9,023 nucleotides of DNA, from the NCBI GenBank assembly GCA_027483425.1, contig JAIXUR010000143.1, positions 1 through 9,023 on the forward strand, written 5' to 3'. A program made the position numbers and the translations under genes. Positions 6,182 to 9,023 of the stretch are shown piece by piece; position 1 is the stretch's first letter; each line of letters starts with the position of its first letter. Below the pieces are notes generated by a model. The model saw only the letters and a program-made list of their open reading frames with translations. It was not told the origin of the DNA and did not search any database. This DNA is from Cyanobacteriota bacterium (GTDB lineage: Bacteria > Cyanobacteriota > Cyanobacteriia > Phormidesmidales > Phormidesmidaceae).

Positions 6182-6249
6182 AAACTCCATGCAATTATGA
6201 CAGATCATTAAGGCGACACCCTAACTTTACTGTGTGATTGCATGGAGTC
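6181..6249 (-). ncRNA. Candidate structured small RNA or attenuator (nested hairpin with T5)
   Basis: ACTCCATGCAAT (6185-6196) and ATTGCATGGAGT (6238-6249) are perfect 12-base inverted repeats. Between them, ACAG (6201-6204) can pair with CTGT (6231-6234), and TTAAGG (6209-6214) with CCTAA (6221-6225) with one bulged base, leaving a six-base loop. The whole 65 bases therefore fold as one elongated hairpin. On the minus strand the 3' arm runs directly into TTTTT (6181-6185), which is what an intrinsic terminator needs; the plus strand has no such tract. It could be a short independent RNA (a possible promoter lies at 6261-6288), an attenuator in the wecA leader, the final terminator of glyA, or a small palindromic repeat. 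The pairing is seen; the function is inference. Confidence 0.42.
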
Positions 6250-6260
6250 GAAGCCAACCT

Positions 6261-6288
6261 TAGTAACCTACCCCGAGGTTTTGGTAAG
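6261..6288 (-). promoter_or_regulatory. Possible promoter just upstream of the nested hairpin
   Basis: On the minus strand TTACCA (6283-6288), a 16-base spacer and TACTAA (6261-6266) would start transcription near 6254, right at the 5' arm of the hairpin at 6185-6249. The -10 is imperfect because its last base is A. Confidence 0.25.
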
Positions 6289-6314
6289 CCCAGGCGCTGA
6301 AAAGATAGGCTTAA

Positions 6315-6369
6315 AAGGTTCAGGGTGTAGGATGCCAGGTGGCACCTGGGCCCTAAAACCTTGCACCTT
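6315..6369 (-). terminator. Long imperfect hairpin downstream of glyA
   Basis: Two 26-base arms (6315-6340 and 6344-6369) pair at 18 of 26 positions around a 3-base loop. The six pairs next to the loop (CCAGGT/ACCTGG) are perfect. It starts about 20 bases after the glyA stop on the minus strand. No T run follows closely, so it may be a transcript-stabilising hairpin or a decayed palindromic repeat as readily as a terminator. Confidence 0.4.
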
Positions 6370-6389
6370 AAACCCTCAGCCTCTATCCC

Positions 6390-7673
6390 CTAGACCAGCG
6401 CTGGAACCAGGCCACCCAGATGGGCATAGAGGGGGAAGCGATCGCACAGCACCGCCACTCGCCGCTTACAGTGGGTCGCCATGGCCATGTCCTCAGGGTT
6501 GAGCAGGCGATCGGCGATGATGTCAGCGATTTCGGTAAACTCGGCCTCGCCCATGCCCCGAGTCGTCATGGCTGGGGAGCCCAGACGGAGCCCGCTGGTG
6601 ACAAAGGGCGACTCGGGGTCGTAGGGCACGGTGTTTTTGTTGGCCGTAATGTTGACCTCGCTGACCAGCTGATCGGCCCGCTTGCCGGTCATGGCGATGG
6701 AGCGCAGATCGACCAGCACCAGGTGGTTGTCGGTACCGTCGGAAACCACTTTGATGCCTCGCTGCTGGAGATGGGCCGCCAGCCGTTGGGCATTGGCAAT
6801 GACCTGGGCCGCGTAGGCGCGAAACTCGGGCTTGAGCGCTTCGCCAAAGGCCACAGCCTTGGCCGCAATGACATGCTCTAGGGGACCACCCTGGCTGCCA
6901 GGAAACACCGCCTTGTCAAATTTTTTGCCCAGTTCAACATCGCGGGTGAGAATAAGGCCGCCCCGGGGGCCGCGCAGGGTTTTGTGGGTGGTGGTAGTCA
7001 CCACGTCGCAGTGGGGCAGGGGGTTGGGGTGCTGATCGGCCACCACCAAACCGGCGATGTGGGCAATATCGGCCATCAGGTAGGCACCCACTTCGTCTGC
7101 GATCGCGCGAAATTTCTCAAACTCTATGGTGCGGGGGTAAGCCGAGTAGCCGCAAATAATCAGCTTGGGCCGATGCTCGAGAGCCAAGGCGCGAATTTGG
7201 TCAAAGTCGAGTCGCTCGGTGTCGCGGCTGACGCCGTACTGGCAAACCTTAAACCACTTGCCCGACACGTTCACCGGCGAGCCATGGGTGAGGTGGCCCC
7301 CATGGGAAAGATCCATGCCCAGGATGGTGTCACCGGGTTCCAGCAGGGCCAGAAACACCGCAAAATTGGCCTGGGCACCGGAGTGGGGCTGTACGTTGGC
7401 GTGGGCGGCTCCGAAGAGTTCTTTAGCGCGATCGATCGCCAGTTGCTCAGCCTCGTCCACAAAGGTACAGCCGCCGTAGTAGCGCTTGCCGGGCAGCCCC
7501 TCAGCATACTTGTTGGTCAACACCGACCCCTGGGCCGCTAGCACCGCCGGGGAGGTAAAGTTCTCGCTGGCAATCAGCTCCAGGTGATCCCGCTGACGCT
7601 GTAGCTCGCGCTGCACAATGCTCGCCAACAACGGATCAGACTCTTGCAGAAAATCAAAGTTAGTTTGAGGCAC
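6390..7673 (-). CDS. glyA: Serine hydroxymethyltransferase
   Basis: This PLP enzyme converts serine and tetrahydrofolate to glycine and 5,10-methylene-tetrahydrofolate in the cytosol, feeding one-carbon metabolism and, in a photosynthetic cell, linking to photorespiratory glycine. With the start used here it has 427 residues, the usual length. Motifs are LELIASENFTSPAVL (31-45), KYAEGLPGKRYYGG (55-68), QPHSGAQAN (95-103), DLSHGGHLTHG (121-131), DIAHIAGL with Asp202 and His205, and VTTTTHKTLRGPRGG with the PLP-binding Lys231. I choose the GTG at 7671-7673 because GGGAG lies 8 bases ahead and the resulting N-terminus (PQTNFDFL) fits cyanobacterial homologues. A TTG at 7689-7691 would add six residues but has no ribosome site. 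The gene is transcribed away from crtB across a long shared upstream region. Confidence 0.97.
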   Translation of the reverse strand: MPQTNFDFLQESDPLLASIVQRELQRQRDHLELIASENFTSPAVLAAQGSVLTNKYAEGLPGKRYYGGCTFVDEAEQLAIDRAKELFGAAHANVQPHSGAQANFAVFLALLEPGDTILGMDLSHGGHLTHGSPVNVSGKWFKVCQYGVSRDTERLDFDQIRALALEHRPKLIICGYSAYPRTIEFEKFRAIADEVGAYLMADIAHIAGLVVADQHPNPLPHCDVVTTTTHKTLRGPRGGLILTRDVELGKKFDKAVFPGSQGGPLEHVIAAKAVAFGEALKPEFRAYAAQVIANAQRLAAHLQQRGIKVVSDGTDNHLVLVDLRSIAMTGKRADQLVSEVNITANKNTVPYDPESPFVTSGLRLGSPAMTTRGMGEAEFTEIADIIADRLLNPEDMAMATHCKRRVAVLCDRFPLYAHLGGLVPALV

Positions 7674-7681
7674 GGGCAAGG

Positions 7682-7686
7682 CTCCC
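7682..7686 (-). promoter_or_regulatory. Ribosome binding site supporting the GTG start of glyA
   Basis: GGGAG on the minus strand ends 8 bases before the GTG at 7671-7673. The upstream TTG codons at 7686-7691 overlap this site and have no comparable motif before them. Confidence 0.55.
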
Positions 7687-7775
7687 AACAATCGACAGAA
7701 CTACGTAGACAAAACTCGTTGGACAAGGGGGCCGGTTCATGGTTAGCCGATGGAGCAGAGCTGCCTTTCCCCCGA

Positions 7776-7804
7776 AGCGGTTTGCGACTGCAGCGGTTTG
7801 CGAC
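7776..7804. repeat. 13-base direct repeat
   Basis: AGCGGTTTGCGAC occurs at 7776-7788 and again at 7792-7804, a period of 16. It lies about 100 bases upstream of glyA. Direct repeats of this kind can be binding sites or the product of slippage; nothing else points to either. Confidence 0.6.
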
Positions 7805-7967
7805 GGCTCAAGGGCAGTGGCCGCTGCAACCGAAGTCTGGCCCAACAGCGCCGCAGCGGCCCACAGCATTGAGCAGTTTCAATGCGCAGTCTATTATCTT
7901 ATCTGGGTAGTTCTGAATTGGGTAGGTTGGCCGCGATAGGGGCGACCCTGGCTGGCTAGAGATTCTG

Positions 7968-7996
7968 AAATTACGGGCAAGTGTTACGGATTGCAA
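7968..7996 (-). promoter_or_regulatory. Possible promoter of glyA
   Basis: On the minus strand TTGCAA (7991-7996), a 17-base spacer and TAATTT (7968-7973) give a good sigma-70 match, but would leave a leader of nearly 290 bases. A second -10-like element, GATAAT (7893-7898), lies closer to the gene without a clear -35. Confidence 0.35.
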
Positions 7997-7998
7997 CA
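7982..7998. promoter_or_regulatory. Interrupted palindrome between the divergent promoters
   Basis: TGTTAC, five bases, GCAACA is a 17-base near-palindrome with one mismatched position per arm. It abuts the TATAAT at 7999 on the plus strand and covers the -35 of the minus-strand candidate. A dimeric regulator bound there could affect both genes. It does not match the NtcA consensus (GTA-N8-TAC). Confidence 0.3.
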
Positions 7999-8004
7999 TA
8001 TAAT
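7999..8004 (+). promoter_or_regulatory. Perfect TATAAT, possible upstream crtB promoter
   Basis: An exact consensus -10 (TATAAT) faces crtB. I see no -35 at the right distance. Transcription from it would begin near 8011 and give a leader of about 140 bases. Confidence 0.4.
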
Positions 8005-8103
8005 CTTTAGGAACGGCAGGGGCAGGGTTGCTTCGGAGAATGGGCCGATTTCAACTGATTTGCCAAAGTTGGGTGCAGTTGTGAGAGGCTAGGTTAAGCA
8101 CAA

Positions 8104-8132
8104 TTGCCTGTAGTCGGTTTGAGATTTATATT
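8104..8132 (+). promoter_or_regulatory. Possible proximal promoter of crtB
   Basis: TTGCCT (8104-8109), a 17-base spacer and TATATT (8127-8132) form a good sigma-70 match. The start would be near 8139, giving a very short leader of about 12 bases, which fits the lack of an obvious ribosome binding site before the crtB ATG. Confidence 0.5.
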
Positions 8133-8151
8133 CTCCAGGTTTGGGTCATTA

Positions 8152-9023
8152 ATGCTGCAACTGACGGATTCTCCCACCATCCAATCCCTATCCTCCATTG
8201 AGGAGGCTTACGAGGTGTGTCGGCGCGTCACGGCGAAGTATTCCAAGACGTTCTACACCGGCACCATGCTCATGGCCCCCGCTAAGCGGCGCGCCATTTG
8301 GGCCATCTACGTCTGGTGCCGCCGCACCGATGAACTGGTGGATGGGCCGCAGGCGCAGTTTACCAGCGAAAAAACGCTGGATCGCTGGGAGGCGCAGTTG
8401 GAGTCTATCTTTGCGGGTTGTCCCGTGGATGATGAAGACGTGGCCTTGGTGGACACCCTCGAGCAATTTCCCCTCGACATCCAGCCCTTTCGCGACATGA
8501 TTGCGGGCCAGCGGATGGATTTGCATCGCTCTCGCTACGACACCTTTGAAGACCTAGAGCTGTACTGCTATCGCGTGGCGGGCACCGTGGGTCTGATGTC
8601 GACTACGGTCATGGGCATCGACACCCAACTCCAAACAACCCCCTGGAGCCGTCCAGATGAGCTTGACCCGACCGGCCAGGCGATCGCCCTGGGTATTGCC
8701 AACCAGCTCACCAACATTCTGCGCGATGTCGGCGAAGACGCCCGTCGAGGCCGCATTTATCTGCCCCTGGCCGACCTGGCCGCCTTTGATTACACCGAAG
8801 CCGATCTGATGGCTGGCGTGGTAGACGATCGCTGGTGTGCCCTGATGGCCTTTCAGATCGATCGCGCCCGTCGGTTTTACGCCGAGGCAGAGAGCGGCAT
8901 TGGGCTGCTGAGTGAAGATGCCCGCTGGCCAGTGTGGACGGCCCTGGCCCTCTACCGTCAAATTTTGGATGTGATTGAGAAAAACGGCTACGACGTCTTT
9001 ACCCAGCGCGCCTACGTGCCCTC
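8152..9023 (+). CDS. crtB: Phytoene synthase (3' end outside the window)
   Basis: This enzyme condenses two geranylgeranyl diphosphates head to head to phytoene, the first committed step of carotenoid synthesis, probably as a peripheral membrane enzyme. The frame is open from the ATG at 8152 to the window edge: 290 residues are visible, so about 20 of the usual 310 are missing. Substrate-binding motifs are complete: YSKTFYTGTMLM (30-41), AIYVWCRRTDELVDGP with Asp60 and Asp64, MIAGQRMDL (116-124), YRVAGTVGLM (140-149), and NQLTNILRDVGEDARRGR (184-201) with Asp192 and Asp196, followed by IYLP. The N-terminus MLQLTDSP matches cyanobacterial CrtB. There is no clear ribosome binding site. Its usual cyanobacterial partner crtP (phytoene desaturase) is not directly upstream; the neighbour there is glyA, facing the other way. 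Confidence 0.97.
   Translation, partial: MLQLTDSPTIQSLSSIEEAYEVCRRVTAKYSKTFYTGTMLMAPAKRRAIWAIYVWCRRTDELVDGPQAQFTSEKTLDRWEAQLESIFAGCPVDDEDVALVDTLEQFPLDIQPFRDMIAGQRMDLHRSRYDTFEDLELYCYRVAGTVGLMSTTVMGIDTQLQTTPWSRPDELDPTGQAIALGIANQLTNILRDVGEDARRGRIYLPLADLAAFDYTEADLMAGVVDDRWCALMAFQIDRARRFYAEAESGIGLLSEDARWPVWTALALYRQILDVIEKNGYDVFTQRAYVP

Larger units (their letters stand above)
5997..6389. other. Intergenic region between glyA and the wecA-like gene
   Basis: I find no convincing gene in these 393 bases. Read leftward from glyA, the region holds an imperfect hairpin just after glyA, a possible promoter, a nested hairpin ending in a T run, another possible promoter, a 14-bp palindrome and the wecA ribosome binding site. 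Each is listed separately. A 6-bp inverted repeat, GGCACC (6073-6078) and GGTGCC (6103-6108), also occurs but is too short to interpret. Confidence 0.7.
7674..8151. other. Divergent intergenic region between glyA and crtB
   Basis: These 478 bases contain no gene I can support. Short open frames on both strands have no ribosome sites and biased compositions. The region carries a 13-base direct repeat (7776-7804), candidate promoters for both genes, an interrupted palindrome (7982-7998), and an 8-bp stem (CAGTTGTG at 8076-8083 with CACAATTG at 8099-8106, one G-U pair) in the possible crtB leader. Confidence 0.7.

Noticed and set aside
7660..7869. A minus-strand frame with a signal-peptide-like start upstream of glyA
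   Set aside because: It overlaps the glyA start in another frame and its Ala-rich start comes from GC-rich intergenic sequence; no ribosome site.
7739..7939. A 66-codon plus-strand frame in the glyA-crtB gap
   Set aside because: Low-complexity, runs across the 13-base direct repeat, and has no ribosome site or family resemblance.
1..9023. CRISPR arrays, insertion sequences, tRNA genes, defence or secondary-metabolite systems
   Set aside because: Looked for on both strands; no regular repeat-spacer pattern, transposase, terminal repeats, cloverleaf or accessory gene cluster was seen.

Overview
The window reads as a stretch of ordinary chromosome from a fairly GC-rich cyanobacterium. The reasons are a phytoene synthase of cyanobacterial type, a 192-residue coiled-coil protein that matches a cyanobacteria-restricted family (TIGR04376), and seven exact copies of the HIP1 octamer GCGATCGC, where about 0.14 would be expected by chance. 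The overall look suggests a filamentous Leptolyngbya- or Nodosilinea-like genome; that last step is inference.

Layout from left to right. Positions 1-248 are C-rich, repetitive intergenic DNA. Next comes a block transcribed leftward: the coiled-coil protein (249-827), type II 3-dehydroquinate dehydratase aroQ (889-1335, TTG start), a 43-residue acidic small protein with a near-perfect ribosome binding site (1512-1643), and cinA (1777-3087). One rightward gene follows, a polytopic GT39/ArnT-like glycosyltransferase (3234-4958). Its 3' end overlaps by 21 bp the 3' end of a leftward WecA/MraY-family polyprenyl-phosphate sugar-1-phosphate transferase (4938-5996). A 393-bp gap holds several hairpins, one of which looks like a small structured RNA ending in a T run. 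Then come glyA (6390-7673, leftward, probable GTG start), a 478-bp divergent promoter region, and rightward crtB (8152 to the window end), which lacks roughly its last 20 codons.

Functionally these are mostly housekeeping genes: shikimate pathway (aroQ), pyridine nucleotide salvage or repair (cinA), one-carbon metabolism (glyA), carotenoid synthesis (crtB) and envelope glycan assembly (the WecA-like enzyme and the GT39 enzyme, both of which use polyprenyl-phosphate carriers). The tail-to-tail overlap of the last two is the only sign that they might be coordinated.

I saw no CRISPR array, insertion sequence, tRNA, rRNA, phage gene or recognisable defence system. The parts most worth following up are non-coding: the nested hairpin at 6181-6249, the 14-bp palindrome beside the wecA ribosome binding site, the hairpin over the aroQ stop codon, and the G-rich repeats at the left edge. 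The 43-residue protein is the best candidate for an undescribed gene.
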